Origin: JBFELO01 sp041552055
Lineage (GTDB): Bacteria > Acidobacteriota > Thermoanaerobaculia > Thermoanaerobaculales > Sulfomarinibacteraceae
Assembly: GCA_041552055.1 (NCBI GenBank)
Contig: JBFELO010000011.1
Span: 1-58,991, forward strand
Length of the DNA: 58,991 nt
Direction of reading: 5' to 3'
A program made the translations under genes and the position numbers. The notes beneath the pieces are model-generated. The model did not search any database. It worked only from the letters and a program-made list of their open reading frames with translations, and was not told the DNA's origin. Positions 8,527 to 17,445 of the stretch are shown here, piece after piece (positions within the stretch are counted from its first letter, which is position 1; each line of letters opens with the position of its first letter).

Positions 8527-10635
8527 ATGACCCTATTCATGGCCGTTGTCCTGGCGGCGTCCGGGCTGCTCGGTCCGGTTGCCGACGATGTCGAACAGGT
8601 CGCACGCGGAAGGCCTCCCGTCGAGTGCTCGCGAGCCAAGACTGCCCAGCTGCTCGCGGAGCGTGGCGCGGAGGTGGCAAAGAACATCGAGGATCCCAAC
8701 TCTTACAAGACCGACGTCCAGCACTACCGGATCGACTTCGAGGTCGATCCCGATGCCCACACTTTCCGTGGCTCGACGACGATGACGGTCGCCAGCCGGG
8801 TCGACGACCTGTCGACCTTCCGGTTCTGGCTCAACTCCTCGATGGCGATCGGGTCGGTCGAGGTCGACGGTGAGGCGGTGGAGTGGCGACGGCGCGGCAC
8901 CAGGACGGTGGACGTGGAGTTGAACCGAAGCTACGACGCGGACGAGGTGTTCAACGTCGAGGTCAGCTATGGCGGCATGCCTGAGTCCACGTGGTTCTTT
9001 TCGAGTCAGGACGGGCATCCCGTCGTGTCGACACTCAGCCAGCCGTGGTACTCCAGCAGGTGGTGGGCGGTGAAGGACGACAACAGCGACAAGGCGACCG
9101 GCGAGCTGCTGGTCACGGTCCCGTCAGCTTTGACGGTGGTCTCGATCGGCTCGCTGGTGGCGACCGACAACGTCGGCGGCGGAAGGCGGCGTTTTCACTG
9201 GCGGACAGACTACCCGACCAGCCCCTACCTGTTCGCGTTCTCCGCCACCGTGTACAACACCTTCAGCAGGAACTTCCACCACGACGACGGCTCGATGCCG
9301 GTGGACTTCTTCATCTATCCGGCGTCGGACACGACCGCGAACCGAAACGGCTGGCGGGAGTCGATCGACATGCTGGCCACCTTCGAGGACCTGTTCGGGC
9401 CCTACCCGTTCCGGGACGAGAAGTACGCCATCTACCAGTTCCAGTTCAACGGCGGGATGGAGCACCAGACGGCCACCGGCCAGGGCGGCAACCACGCGTT
9501 CTCGGAGTTCCTGACCTCGCACGAGCTCGCGCACCAGTGGTGGGGTGACATGCTCACCTGCGCCACCTGGCACGATGTCTGGCTCAACGAGGGTTTCGCC
9601 ACCTACTCCACGGCACTGTGGTTCGAGTTCGCGTCTGGGACATCGGACCCCGATGGGCGCCGGGCGTACTTGGAGGCGCGGCGGCCCGAGGAGCTCGAGG
9701 GCAGCGTCTACGTTCACGACATCGCGGACCCGGATCGCATCTTCTCCAGCAATTACTCGTACAGCAAGGCCGCGTGGGTGCTCCACATGTTGCGGGGGGT
9801 GGTCGGGGACGAGGCATTTTTCGACACCCTGGCGGTGTATCGCCGGCGGTACGAGCACGCGACCGCCACCACCGAAGACTTTCGGGCCGTTGTCGAGGAG
9901 GTGTGGGGCGCTGATCTGGAGTGGTTCTTCGACGAGTGGGTCTACGGCGGCGGTGCACCTGACTATCGCTACGGCTGGCAGGAGCACGAGGTCGACGGAC
10001 AGCGGTTCCTCGAAATATTCCTCGAGCAGAGTCAGCGCGAAGACGTGTTCCACATGCCGATCGAGGTCGTGACCCTCGAGAGCGGTGAGCATCGCAGCTA
10101 CACGATCTGGAACGACGCCCGCGCGGAGAACCTCGTGATTCCGGTCACGGCCGAGGTCGACGACGTCGATCTCGATCCGGAGGACTGGATCCTCACCCGT
10201 TTCAAGGTCCGCGGCCCGTTCTTCGACGGTCCACCAAAGGTGGTGGCGATCGACCCGGCACCGGGGAGTTTCCTGCCGGTCGGGCAACCGTTCTCGGCGA
10301 CGGTCACATTCCACCGTGGCGTCGTCGCGGAGGACAGCGACTTCGCGCTGCGACGGAGCGATGGTCTCGAGTTTGACCTGGACCTCGCTTATGATCCGTC
10401 GACATACACGGTTTCTTTGACGACCCGGGAACCGCTGACCTTCGGCCGTTTTCAGCTCATCGTCAGCGACCACATCGTCGATGCGGAGGATGGCTTCGCC
10501 CTCGACGGCGAGCTCGACCAGGTCCACGACGGCCCGCTGCCGAGCGGCGACGGCCTGGCCGGCGGCGATGCGGTGGCCGAGTTCCGCGTGCTGGGCCGCA
10601 GGAGGGCGAACCGACGGCTCCCGCCCGCGCCCTGA
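8527..10635 (+). CDS. M1-family zinc aminopeptidase, exported
   Basis: A 702-aa gluzincin peptidase. The active site is HELAHQWWGD with the third zinc ligand Glu 18 residues on (LNEGFATYS), and the exopeptidase loop GGMEHQT precedes it in the place of the family's GAMEN. The N-terminal beta domain begins with HYRIDFEVD and the C-terminal 150 residues form a beta-sandwich-like region after DPEDWIL. I chose the ATG at 8527 because GGAGG (8517-8521) is 5 nt upstream and the next 20 residues look like a signal peptide; an upstream in-frame start at 8476 is less likely. It probably trims peptides in the periplasm or outside the cell. Confidence 0.93.
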   Translation: MTLFMAVVLAASGLLGPVADDVEQVARGRPPVECSRAKTAQLLAERGAEVAKNIEDPNSYKTDVQHYRIDFEVDPDAHTFRGSTTMTVASRVDDLSTFRFWLNSSMAIGSVEVDGEAVEWRRRGTRTVDVELNRSYDADEVFNVEVSYGGMPESTWFFSSQDGHPVVSTLSQPWYSSRWWAVKDDNSDKATGELLVTVPSALTVVSIGSLVATDNVGGGRRRFHWRTDYPTSPYLFAFSATVYNTFSRNFHHDDGSMPVDFFIYPASDTTANRNGWRESIDMLATFEDLFGPYPFRDEKYAIYQFQFNGGMEHQTATGQGGNHAFSEFLTSHELAHQWWGDMLTCATWHDVWLNEGFATYSTALWFEFASGTSDPDGRRAYLEARRPEELEGSVYVHDIADPDRIFSSNYSYSKAAWVLHMLRGVVGDEAFFDTLAVYRRRYEHATATTEDFRAVVEEVWGADLEWFFDEWVYGGGAPDYRYGWQEHEVDGQRFLEIFLEQSQREDVFHMPIEVVTLESGEHRSYTIWNDARAENLVIPVTAEVDDVDLDPEDWILTRFKVRGPFFDGPPKVVAIDPAPGSFLPVGQPFSATVTFHRGVVAEDSDFALRRSDGLEFDLDLAYDPSTYTVSLTTREPLTFGRFQLIVSDHIVDAEDGFALDGELDQVHDGPLPSGDGLAGGDAVAEFRVLGRRRANRRLPPAP

Positions 10636-10708
10636 TGGCTCCGGGGCGGCGCGCGGCGCGGGGTGTCCCACGCTAGTCGGCGACCGGTGACGAATCCGGG
10701 CTCGAAGT

Positions 10709-13700
10709 TCAGTCCCGGCCGGAGACACCGACGGACGCGCTGGAACCAGTGGATCCTTCGTGCCCTTCCCGCAGTCCCCGTCCCTGAACGATGATGTGCA
10801 CGGCGTCCGCCGCGAGGTCTTCGAACCTGGAGACCTCGCCGCCCGGCCAGTGCACCACGACGTCCGCCCGGGTGTCATTTCCAAGGCCGAAGTGCTGCGT
10901 CTTGGGATGCACCGAGAGATACCCGATCGTGCTGGACACCGCGCGCCACAGCCCCTCGTGGTGCTCGGTCTCGACCTCGATCACCGCCCCGACGGCGTCG
11001 CGAGTGCTGCCCGATCCAGGGTCACCGACCAGTCGGATGCCGAGCCAGTGGTTGCCGCGCTCCTCGGCGTTGTTCCGGTAGAGCACCACCGAGTCTTGAA
11101 AGTTGTTGACCACCATGTCGAGGTCACCGTCGAGGTCGTAATCCAGGTAGGCGACGCTGCGCGAGTTGCCGAGGAGATCGGCGCCGCTGCGTTCCGAGTC
11201 ATTGTCGAGGCGGCCGTCTCGGTTGACGAAGAAGACGTTGGACTCGCGCTCGGCCACCGGGATGATCACCGGCCGATCGGCCCCGGAGGGGTCCGTATAG
11301 TAGGGATTCTGACTCGAGTACAGGGCGTACTCGTTCATGCCGTTGACGCAGTACAGGTCGTCGTCGCCGTCATTGTCGAAGTCGAAGAAGTCGGCATCCC
11401 ACGACCATCCGGTGGAGGACCGGCCCCGTCCGACGGCTTCGGACAGAACGTAGCCCGTCAGGGCGCCGTCCTCCACCTGAGAGGTGAAGAGATCGTTGGC
11501 CTCGACCACGCGAAGGTGGGCCATGGTCTCGGGGTCGAACTTCATTCTCGTCTTGGCGTCGGGCAGCACATACTTCTCGTCCTTGTCCATGGTGACGATG
11601 TTCGAGATGTAGAAGTCGGGGTGGCCGTCACGGTTGAGGTCGGTGATACCGATGTTCATCGTGTACGAGGGCTTGCCGGTGCCGAGGGCGGCGGACATCT
11701 CCTCGAAGCGCCCGTCGCCGAGGTTGCGGTAGTAGGAGTTGACGCCGAAGTCGTTGCCGACGATCAGGTCCTCGCGCCCGTCGCGATCGAAGTCCGCGTG
11801 ACCGACCGCCTGCGTCCAGCCGGTGTTGGCGACGCCGCTGCCTGGGGTCACGTCGCCGAATCGCATTCCGCCGAGGTTGCGAAACAGGTGGTTCGGCAGA
11901 CCATTGTTGTTCCTGCGTGCGAGGGTTGGCAGTACGCCGTGGGGGTAGTCCCCGAACGACCCGATGTAGAGGTCGAGCAGTCCGTCCCCGTCGAAATCGA
12001 AGGCGGTGGCAGGCCCGCCCACGTCGCCCTCACCTCCGAGTCCGGCGCGGTCGGTGACGTCTGCGAATCGGAGAGCGCCGAGGTTTCGGTAGAGCCGGTG
12101 CGCGTCACCGGCATAGGTAATGAGGATGTCCTGGAGACCGTCGTTGTCGAAGTCGGCGATGACCGGCTGGCGGGGCTCGCCGGGATGCCCGTCGCCCCGC
12201 CGCCAGTCGATACCCGCCTCGTCGGTCACGTCACGGAAGCCGCCGCCGGAATCGTTGAGGAAGAGCCGATTCCCGGCTCCGCCCAGCAGGAGCACGTCCG
12301 GATAGCCGTCGTTGTCGATGTCCTCTGCGGCCACACCGCCGCCCCCGAATGCCGGTGGGATGGCGAGCTGCGCGACCTCTCCCTCCCTCACTGTGTAGCT
12401 GCGCAGCAGCCTGCTCAGCCAGTCCGCGGTCCGATGTTCGAAATCGACGCCGCTGCGCTCGGTCACGTCGGTGAAGTACGTGACCTCGGCCGGGTTCCCC
12501 GACTCGGCGGCGCTCGCGACTCGACTCGCAGGGACCGCGCCCATCGCCTCGAGTCCGGCGTGGCGGTCGAGCATCTCCTGGATGCGGCGGAGTCCGCTTT
12601 CGAGGTGCCGCACGGCCAGGCGGTCGGATACCTCCTCGCGCGCGACCTCCCCGGCGACGCGCAGCGACAGCACGGCGAACTGCGCCACCCCTTCGGCGGC
12701 GAGCTCCAGGGCAAAGGGATCGGGTTCGAGGGTTCCGGCGAAGGCGGGATCTTCGATCGCCCACTTGAGGTACATCCAGTGCAGCCCGCTGTCGCGAAAT
12801 GCGTCGAGGTCGTACGACTCCACGGTGATTCTCTCGGCTGCCGGAAACCTCGGAAGAAACACGACGTCCTCGTACTCGTTGACCTCGTGTGGCAGGAAGA
12901 CGAGCAGGAAGCTGTGGACGTGTTCGACACGGACTATCGCTTGGCTCCGTTCTCGAGCGGCCTTCTCCGCGCCAAGGATCAGGTCGGTGGCGAAGAAGAC
13001 CATCGCCTGGTTGAAGTACTCCTTGAACGCCACCTCCTCATCCACGCTCGGCCACCGGTGTCGTGCGAAGTAGACCTGGAGATTGCGGACGAAGACCGGC
13101 AGGGAGATCTCGTTGTAGGCTTGATATGAGGCCACCTTCTGATCGATGAGGGCGCGCGCGGTCACGAACGCCGAGGGGTCGCCCGGCGGTGCGGCCGACG
13201 GCGTCGGTGTCACGCCCGATTCGTCTCGGGCGACGCTCCGGAGGGATCGCCACGCGGCCACCAACATCGAGGCCGAGACCTCTCGCTGGTCGGCGAGACG
13301 CGCCGCCCGGTCCGCCAGCTGGAGAGCGGCGAGCGTGTGGAGGTCGAGCAACTCCTTGAGCATCCGAACGCTTTCGGGAGCGAGAGGGAGCAGCGGAGGT
13401 CCGGGTTTCAGAAGCGCGTCCTGTTGCACCGTCAGCACGGTTCGGAGACCGTAGGCGACGCTTCCGTACTGCCGGAGGTCGTCTGCGCGCAACGTGATCT
13501 GTTCACCTGCCGGCGTCGTGACGACCATGTCGCCGGGAGGCGTTTTGGATGCTTTCAACGCCTGTTTCACGAACGGTTCGAGATCCGTGGTCTCGACCTG
13601 CGATCCCCCCCGAGCGTCGGCATCGGCGGACGCTTGTCTCCACGCCGCCGACACGAGTTCCTTCTGAAGGGCGATCTTCTCGACCCGCGCGTCAAAGCTC

Positions 13701-13882
13701 AGGGGTGTTCCATACATGAAGTCCTCGAGCCGGTTGGCGGTCGCGTAACACTTCGGATCTCGTTCACCCTCGAGCAGGCCGATCTCGGTGATGATTGTCT
13801 GCACCGATCCCTCCTGTGCGCCGGCGGGATGGACCACCCATGCGACAGCGAGAAGGACGATGACTGGGTTCGATATTCGCAT
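10709..13882 (-). CDS. Secreted FG-GAP/VCBS repeat protein with ASPIC/UnbV C-terminus
   Basis: A 1057-aa exported protein. The start at 13882 gives a clean signal peptide ending near HPAGAQEG; the frame stays open further upstream but without signal character. Residues of roughly 30-480 have no motif I recognise. After FTDVTERSGVDFEH come at least six FG-GAP blades with calcium-loop motifs such as DIDNDGYPD, DFDGDGLLD, DFDRDGRED and DYDLDGDLD, and the C-terminus ends in an ASPIC/UnbV module (NHWLGIRLVG to VVHWPGGEVSRFEDL). This CRTAC1-like architecture is a beta-propeller thought to mediate adhesion or carbohydrate/protein binding. It is convergent with the M1 peptidase. Role is unknown. Confidence 0.88.
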   Translation of the reverse strand: MRISNPVIVLLAVAWVVHPAGAQEGSVQTIITEIGLLEGERDPKCYATANRLEDFMYGTPLSFDARVEKIALQKELVSAAWRQASADADARGGSQVETTDLEPFVKQALKASKTPPGDMVVTTPAGEQITLRADDLRQYGSVAYGLRTVLTVQQDALLKPGPPLLPLAPESVRMLKELLDLHTLAALQLADRAARLADQREVSASMLVAAWRSLRSVARDESGVTPTPSAAPPGDPSAFVTARALIDQKVASYQAYNEISLPVFVRNLQVYFARHRWPSVDEEVAFKEYFNQAMVFFATDLILGAEKAARERSQAIVRVEHVHSFLLVFLPHEVNEYEDVVFLPRFPAAERITVESYDLDAFRDSGLHWMYLKWAIEDPAFAGTLEPDPFALELAAEGVAQFAVLSLRVAGEVAREEVSDRLAVRHLESGLRRIQEMLDRHAGLEAMGAVPASRVASAAESGNPAEVTYFTDVTERSGVDFEHRTADWLSRLLRSYTVREGEVAQLAIPPAFGGGGVAAEDIDNDGYPDVLLLGGAGNRLFLNDSGGGFRDVTDEAGIDWRRGDGHPGEPRQPVIADFDNDGLQDILITYAGDAHRLYRNLGALRFADVTDRAGLGGEGDVGGPATAFDFDGDGLLDLYIGSFGDYPHGVLPTLARRNNNGLPNHLFRNLGGMRFGDVTPGSGVANTGWTQAVGHADFDRDGREDLIVGNDFGVNSYYRNLGDGRFEEMSAALGTGKPSYTMNIGITDLNRDGHPDFYISNIVTMDKDEKYVLPDAKTRMKFDPETMAHLRVVEANDLFTSQVEDGALTGYVLSEAVGRGRSSTGWSWDADFFDFDNDGDDDLYCVNGMNEYALYSSQNPYYTDPSGADRPVIIPVAERESNVFFVNRDGRLDNDSERSGADLLGNSRSVAYLDYDLDGDLDMVVNNFQDSVVLYRNNAEERGNHWLGIRLVGDPGSGSTRDAVGAVIEVETEHHEGLWRAVSSTIGYLSVHPKTQHFGLGNDTRADVVVHWPGGEVSRFEDLAADAVHIIVQGRGLREGHEGSTGSSASVGVSGRD

Positions 13883-14033
13883 TGCGTACCTTGGGCCTTT
13901 CCGGGGATCGGAGCGTATCACTCTGTGAGAGCTCCGGACCCGATCTGGCGGGTATTCTGGGAGCCGCGCCAGACGTCGGGTTGGTGTGATTCGATTGCAC
14001 CTGACGAGCTGAGCGCCGAACGCGGCGATCCTA

Positions 14034-14042
14034 TGGTACAAT
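14034..14042 (+). promoter_or_regulatory. Extended -10 promoter
   Basis: TGGTACAAT contains an extended TGn plus TACAAT -10 hexamer in a locally AT-rich stretch, 74 nt before the GTG at 14116. There is no recognisable -35. It would give a leader of about 67 nt. Confidence 0.35.
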
Positions 14043-14115
14043 CTCTATAGGATTGAGACTCGTAATCAAAATATTTTTCCATTGACCGCCCGCTGACAGC
14101 CGAGGAGCCTGATCC

Positions 14116-15705
14116 GTGAATCCGACCACGACGTCACATTGTTCGATTGCTGCGTGCGCCTGCCTTCTGCTGATGTGGACAGGAGCCGCAGTTGCGGCAG
14201 GGTCGGAGCCACCGCCACCGCTGACCCGAACCGAGGTCCACTCGGCGGCGATATCGTGGCAACCGCTGGTCGCGTTCGAAACGGCAGTACTGACAGTTTC
14301 CGGACCCGACCACACGCTGTTCCGCAGGGAGTTTTCAGCGGGAGAGCCGATCGTCTTCAACGTGACCGACGAGACTGTCGCCGTTGTGGGTGATGGCCGC
14401 TTCGCATACGAGCTGCGGTTCATGCCCGTGCTCGAACCCGAGGTCCTCGAGATCCTGAGCACGGCGCGCGAACACGACGACCACGCCATCGAACTGGAGC
14501 TGCGAGGGCAGGGGAAGATTCCCGATCGGGACCTCGTGCAGTCCGGCGTGTTCACCGTGCTGAACGGAACCCTCGTATCGCCTGAGCTCGCAGAGGAGGC
14601 CGCGCTCGGCGCAGCGGCGGGACCCCGGGCCGACGCACGGCGGTTGTCCCGCAGCAGAACCACCGCGGACGGCGCAACCCGCGAGCCGGTGGACGCGAGC
14701 GACGAGGCGACCGACCCGGTGGCCAAGGACCAGGTGATCCTCGACGACCTGATCGTGGACGGCAGCCTCTGCGTGGGGATGGACTGCGTCAACGGCGAGA
14801 GCTTCGGCTTCGACACGATCCGTTTGAAGGAGAACAACCTACGGATCAAGTTCCAGGACACCAGCTCGACCGCGAGCTTTCCGAACCGAGACTGGCAGAT
14901 CACGGCCAACGACTCCACCAACGGCGGGCTGAACAAGTTTTCGATCGACGACATCGAAGGCGGTCGTACGCCCTTTACCATCGAGGCCAGTGCCCCGAGC
15001 AACTCGCTCTACGTCGACGATGGAGGACGGCTGGGATTGGGGACCAGCATACCGGTCGTCGACGTGCATCCGGTGAGCGGCAACACGCCTACGCTGCGCC
15101 TCGAGCAGAACGGCTCGTCCGGTTTTGCCGCGCAGACCTGGGACATGGCCGGTAACGAGGCGAATTTCTTCATCCGCGATGTGACGAACGGCTCGACTCT
15201 TCCGTTTCGAATTGAGCCGGGGTCACAATCAAGCAGTATCTTCATCAAACCGACGGGCGTCGAAGTCAACGCCTCGTTCTCCGCCGGGTCGGACGTGAAC
15301 ATGAAGACCGGCCTGACGCCGGTGGACCCGAACGACACCCTGGAAAAGGTCGCTCGGCTGCCGGTCACGACGTGGTCGTTCAAGGATGACCCGTCCGGTT
15401 CGACGCATTTCGGGCCGAACGCCCAGGACTTCCACGAGACCTTCGCACTCGGGCCCGACGACCGCCACATCGCGCCGCTCGATGCCGCGGGAGTGGCGCT
15501 GGCCGCGATTCAGGGACTCAACAACCGGTTGGAGGAGACGGACACGGTTCGGCGACAGAACGACGAGGACCTCGAGACCGAAAACGAGATCCTGGCCGAG
15601 AGGCTCGCACAGGTGGAGAAGCAGAATCAAGAACTGGCAATCCGCTTGGAGGAGTTGGAGAGGCTTCTGGCTGCGATCCGGGGGCCCGTCGATCCCGAAC
15701 CCTGA
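14116..15705 (+). CDS. Secreted protein with C-terminal peptidase S74-like (intramolecular chaperone) domain
   Basis: A 529-aa protein with a signal peptide (hydrophobic core ACACLLLMWTGAAVA). The middle has beta-rich segments with repeated Asn/Ser/Gly patterns as in trimeric fibre proteins. From about residue 390 it matches the layout of the S74 chaperone domain of phage endosialidases: a Ser-Asp pair (residues 392-393, the position of autoproteolysis), LEKVARLPVTTWSFK, then FGPNAQDFHETF, and finally a long C-terminal coiled coil. In known members this domain drives trimerisation and may cut itself off. Here it is chromosomal and exported, so the product is probably a surface fibre or adhesin. 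The start codon is GTG. Confidence 0.78.
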   Translation: MNPTTTSHCSIAACACLLLMWTGAAVAAGSEPPPPLTRTEVHSAAISWQPLVAFETAVLTVSGPDHTLFRREFSAGEPIVFNVTDETVAVVGDGRFAYELRFMPVLEPEVLEILSTAREHDDHAIELELRGQGKIPDRDLVQSGVFTVLNGTLVSPELAEEAALGAAAGPRADARRLSRSRTTADGATREPVDASDEATDPVAKDQVILDDLIVDGSLCVGMDCVNGESFGFDTIRLKENNLRIKFQDTSSTASFPNRDWQITANDSTNGGLNKFSIDDIEGGRTPFTIEASAPSNSLYVDDGGRLGLGTSIPVVDVHPVSGNTPTLRLEQNGSSGFAAQTWDMAGNEANFFIRDVTNGSTLPFRIEPGSQSSSIFIKPTGVEVNASFSAGSDVNMKTGLTPVDPNDTLEKVARLPVTTWSFKDDPSGSTHFGPNAQDFHETFALGPDDRHIAPLDAAGVALAAIQGLNNRLEETDTVRRQNDEDLETENEILAERLAQVEKQNQELAIRLEELERLLAAIRGPVDPEP

Positions 15706-15726
15706 TCCGCTCCACCTCAGAACGGG

Positions 15727-15745
15727 TGGGCCGCCTGCGGACCCA
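15727..15745 (+). terminator. Terminator-like hairpin
   Basis: TGGGCCGC and GCGGACCCA pair with one bulged A, 22 nt after the stop of the S74-like gene. There is no T-tract, so assignment rests only on position and stem strength. Confidence 0.3.
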
Positions 15746-15836
15746 TGACGCCGCGGGTCGTGTTCGGCGTTTGGCATGGCGGCGGGAATAGCCTCTTCAC
15801 CTTCCTCCGGCGGGATGACGAGCGAGGAGGAGATCG

Positions 15837-16541
15837 GTGGGAATCGACAGCGGCTCGGTCTACATCATCACCGGTGGCGCGGGGGGCATCGCCGAGCACG
15901 TGGCGCGGGTGTTCTCGAATGCGGGCGCGCGGCTCGCGCTGGTGGACATCCAGGGAGATGCGTTGAGGGAGCGAGCGGAGGCACTCGGTGCGATCGCGAT
16001 CCAGGCCGACCTCACCACCGCTGAAGATGCTGAACGGGTGGTCGAGGAGACGCGGCGCCGATTCGGATCGTTCGACGGTTTGATCCACACGACGGGCGGT
16101 TTTGCCATGGCTCCTGCCGACCATGCCGATCCGCACCTCTACGATCGACTTTTCGACCTCAACATGCGCACGCTGTTCCTCGCCGTGCGGGCTGCTCTGC
16201 CGCCGCTGCTCGATCAGGGTCGGGGATTCCTGGCGGCCTTCTCGGCCGCACCGGCGTGGGAGCGGTCAGGCGGCGCAGGGATGAGCGTGTACGCGGCGGC
16301 CAAGGCAGCGGTCTCGGCGTTCATGCGCGCGATCGACGCCGAGGCCGGCGGGCTGGGAATCCGGGCGGCGATCGTGTACCCGATGGGCGTCGTCGACACG
16401 CCCGGGAATCGAGCCACCATGCCCGACAATGATCGGTCCCATTGGATCGACCCGGCCGAGATCGGACAGGCGCTGCTGTATGCCGCTGGCCGGGGGGCGC
16501 GTGCACGTGTCAGCGAGCTGGCGATCTTCCCGGCTCCGTGA
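15837..16541 (+). CDS. Short-chain dehydrogenase/reductase (SDR)
   Basis: A 234-aa classical SDR. The dinucleotide loop is TGGAGGIAEHVA (a TGxxxGxG variant), followed by ALVDIQGD, whose acidic residue at the end of strand beta-2 favours NAD(H). The substrate region has YAAAKAAV, which supplies the YxxxK of the catalytic set; the catalytic Ser would be in AFSAAPAWE, which is unusual in position. The start is GTG with GGAGGAG just upstream. The neighbouring TetR gene starts 250 bp downstream on the same strand. Substrate is not predictable. Confidence 0.85.
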   Translation: MGIDSGSVYIITGGAGGIAEHVARVFSNAGARLALVDIQGDALRERAEALGAIAIQADLTTAEDAERVVEETRRRFGSFDGLIHTTGGFAMAPADHADPHLYDRLFDLNMRTLFLAVRAALPPLLDQGRGFLAAFSAAPAWERSGGAGMSVYAAAKAAVSAFMRAIDAEAGGLGIRAAIVYPMGVVDTPGNRATMPDNDRSHWIDPAEIGQALLYAAGRGARARVSELAIFPAP

Positions 16542-16715
16542 GGGGTCACCTCATCGACCCCGGGAGTCGCACATGCCGGCCGAAACCGGCCGTGCCTCAT
16601 CGTGCACTCGACGGTCATCTCGGCGGGCGCGCGTCGATCCGCAGCAACCCGGCCGATGGTGGGTTCGGGCTCGACTTGACACCGTGAATACCGAATCCAG
16701 CGTTGCATAACGAGA

Positions 16716-16737
16716 GGTTCGACTGATCGGTCGAACC
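16716..16737. promoter_or_regulatory. TetR-type operator, perfect 8-6-8 palindrome
   Basis: GGTTCGAC-TGATCG-GTCGAACC is a perfect inverted repeat of 8-bp arms, 54 bp before the ATG of the TetR gene at 16791. Size and placement fit autoregulation of that gene and its operon. Confidence 0.65.
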
Positions 16738-16743
16738 CCAAAG

Positions 16744-16761
16744 TAGAACCAATCAGTCGAA
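16744..16761. promoter_or_regulatory. Second, imperfect copy of the TetR-type operator
   Basis: Read on the minus strand this is TTCGACTGATTGGTTCTA, matching the neighbouring palindrome (TTCGACTGATCGGTCGAA) at 13 of 18 positions. The two sites are separated by a few bases and lie 30 bp before the TetR start codon. Confidence 0.55.
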
Positions 16762-16790
16762 GTTGCGTACATCAGCTGAGGATCGGCGAC

Positions 16791-17420
16791 ATGGCACGTC
16801 CGAGATTCCGCAACCTCGACCGGGAGACCACGCATCGGATCCTCGAGACGGCGGCCGAGGAGTTCGCGGCGCGCGGTTTCGAGGGGACCTCGCTCAACCA
16901 GCTGATCGGCCGCCTGGGGATCAGCAAGGGCTCCTTCTACTACTACTTCGACGACAAGGCGGACCTGTTCACCACGGTGGTCGACCACGCCTGGGCAACG
17001 GTGCTGCCTGTCGAGCGTCTGGATCTGGCGAAGTTTGACGCCGACACCTTCTGGCCCGCCCTGCACAACCTCATGCGCGAGGCCAGCGCCAGGGTTCGGG
17101 AGAATCCGTGGCTCGTGGGTTTCACCCGCCTCATGTACGATCCGCCCGAGAGCGTCAGCGTGCGCGAGGCTCTGGCCGAGAAGTTCGCCGAGGCAAGGCA
17201 TTGGCAGGCAGGGCTGATCCGGCGCGGTCAGGAGGTCGGCGCGGTCCGAGACGACATCCCCGCCGAGCTGTTGCAGGCGCTGCTGGTGGGCGCCGACGAG
17301 GCGGGCGACCGCTGGTTTGTCGACAACTGGGATCGCCTCGAGGAAACCGAGATCGAGCGCCTCTTCGAGGAGGTGTTCGCCATCTACCGACGCATGCTCG
17401 AGCGGCCCCCGGCGAGCTGA
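16791..17420 (+). CDS. TetR/AcrR-family transcriptional regulator
   Basis: A 209-aa repressor-type protein. The N-terminal helix-turn-helix covers about residues 12-58 (ILETAAEEFAARGFEGTSLNQL then GISKGSFYYYFDDKADLF), which is the canonical TetR_N pattern; the C-terminal ligand-binding domain is divergent. It is the first gene of a run of six plus-strand genes, separated by only 25 bp from the LolA-like gene, and two palindromes lie immediately upstream. It probably represses its own operon in response to a lipophilic ligand; the ligand is unknown. Confidence 0.9.
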   Translation: MARPRFRNLDRETTHRILETAAEEFAARGFEGTSLNQLIGRLGISKGSFYYYFDDKADLFTTVVDHAWATVLPVERLDLAKFDADTFWPALHNLMREASARVRENPWLVGFTRLMYDPPESVSVREALAEKFAEARHWQAGLIRRGQEVGAVRDDIPAELLQALLVGADEAGDRWFVDNWDRLEETEIERLFEEVFAIYRRMLERPPAS

Positions 17421-17445
17421 GACGGAGCTACAGGAGAGTCCATCG

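Noticed and set aside
16676..16711. TTGACA followed by GCATAA as a promoter before the TetR gene at 16.8 kb
   Set aside because: The spacing is 23 bp, too long for a sigma70 promoter, and no better -10 lies at 16-18 bp.
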